A stretch of 64,000 nt of DNA from Rhodococcus jostii NBRC 16295 (GTDB lineage Bacteria; Actinomycetota; Actinomycetes; Mycobacteriales; Mycobacteriaceae), in assembly GCF_001894825.1 (NCBI RefSeq), contig NZ_BCWY01000025.1:54170-118169 (forward strand), given 5' to 3'. The translations under genes were made by a program, and so were the position numbers. This document shows positions 63,900 to 64,000 of this stretch, in pieces. Numbering within the stretch: the first letter of the stretch is position 1; each line of letters begins with the position of its first letter. The notes beneath the pieces were generated by a model. It worked only from the letters and a program-made list of their open reading frames with translations, did no database searches and was not told the origin of the DNA.

Positions 63900-64000
63900 G
63901 GTTGCCTTCGGTTCGGTTTCGGACCAGGTGGGTGGAGTCCTGGTCCCGCGTTCTGTTACCTACCTGCCGCAGCCGCCTCGATGTGATGGCCGCCACGGCT

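Overview
The window is high-GC DNA packed with catabolic operons: class III CoA-transferases, metabolite-type MFS carriers, Baeyer-Villiger monooxygenases, EthA/MymA-like and KstD-like flavoproteins, and many one-component regulators. This fits a large-genome Rhodococcus (R. jostii/opacus type). That assignment is inference from gene content; no rRNA or other taxonomic marker is present. I saw no tRNA, rRNA, CRISPR array, prophage or intact transposon.

Layout. 0-2 kb: a GAF-ANTAR protein and an orphan Imm52-like immunity protein. 2-7.4 kb: a double-module Lrp/AsnC regulator divergent from an MFS carrier, an amidase and an AbgB-like M20 hydrolase. 7.6-12.7 kb: aldo/keto reductase with a divergent XRE regulator, a decayed hydrolase fragment, a DHA2 efflux pump with its TetR repressor, and an SRPBCC protein. 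12.7-17.8 kb: an IclR-controlled set (MHS carrier, KstD-like flavoprotein, YciI protein, SDR). 17.9-22.5 kb: a secreted protein of unknown family, then TetR divergent from an SDR and an EthA/MymA-like monooxygenase. 22.6-24 kb: an aromatic-acid-type carrier.

24-37.3 kb is a glycine region. A tandem glycine riboswitch precedes a DUF5058 membrane protein, a second membrane protein and an M20 amidohydrolase. Three kilobases away a second tandem glycine riboswitch precedes gcvP-gcvT-gcvH-glyA-sdaA. Between them lie lipA and lpdA, which lipoylate GcvH and reoxidise it. Together the genes could import a glycine-containing compound, release glycine, and convert it through serine to pyruvate.

37.3-47.8 kb: a fused carboxyltransferase, two class III CoA-transferases, a MatC-like carrier with a GntR regulator, and an MHS carrier with an AidB-like acyl-CoA dehydrogenase and a LysR regulator. 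47.9-54.9 kb: an RpiR regulator, a tyrosine-phosphatase/metallophosphoesterase fusion, an AEP/iron-type ABC importer and a histidine phosphatase; I read this as an uptake system for a phosphorylated or phosphonate solute. 55-58.4 kb: LysR with a third CoA-transferase, an IS5-type transposase relic and a frameshifted secreted protein. 58.4-63.9 kb: a five-gene operon around a cyclohexanone-monooxygenase-like enzyme.

Two families of intergenic hairpins recur: a 54-bp palindrome (three copies within 12 kb) and GTGAGT/ACTCAC hairpins at gene ends (four copies, two nearly identical).
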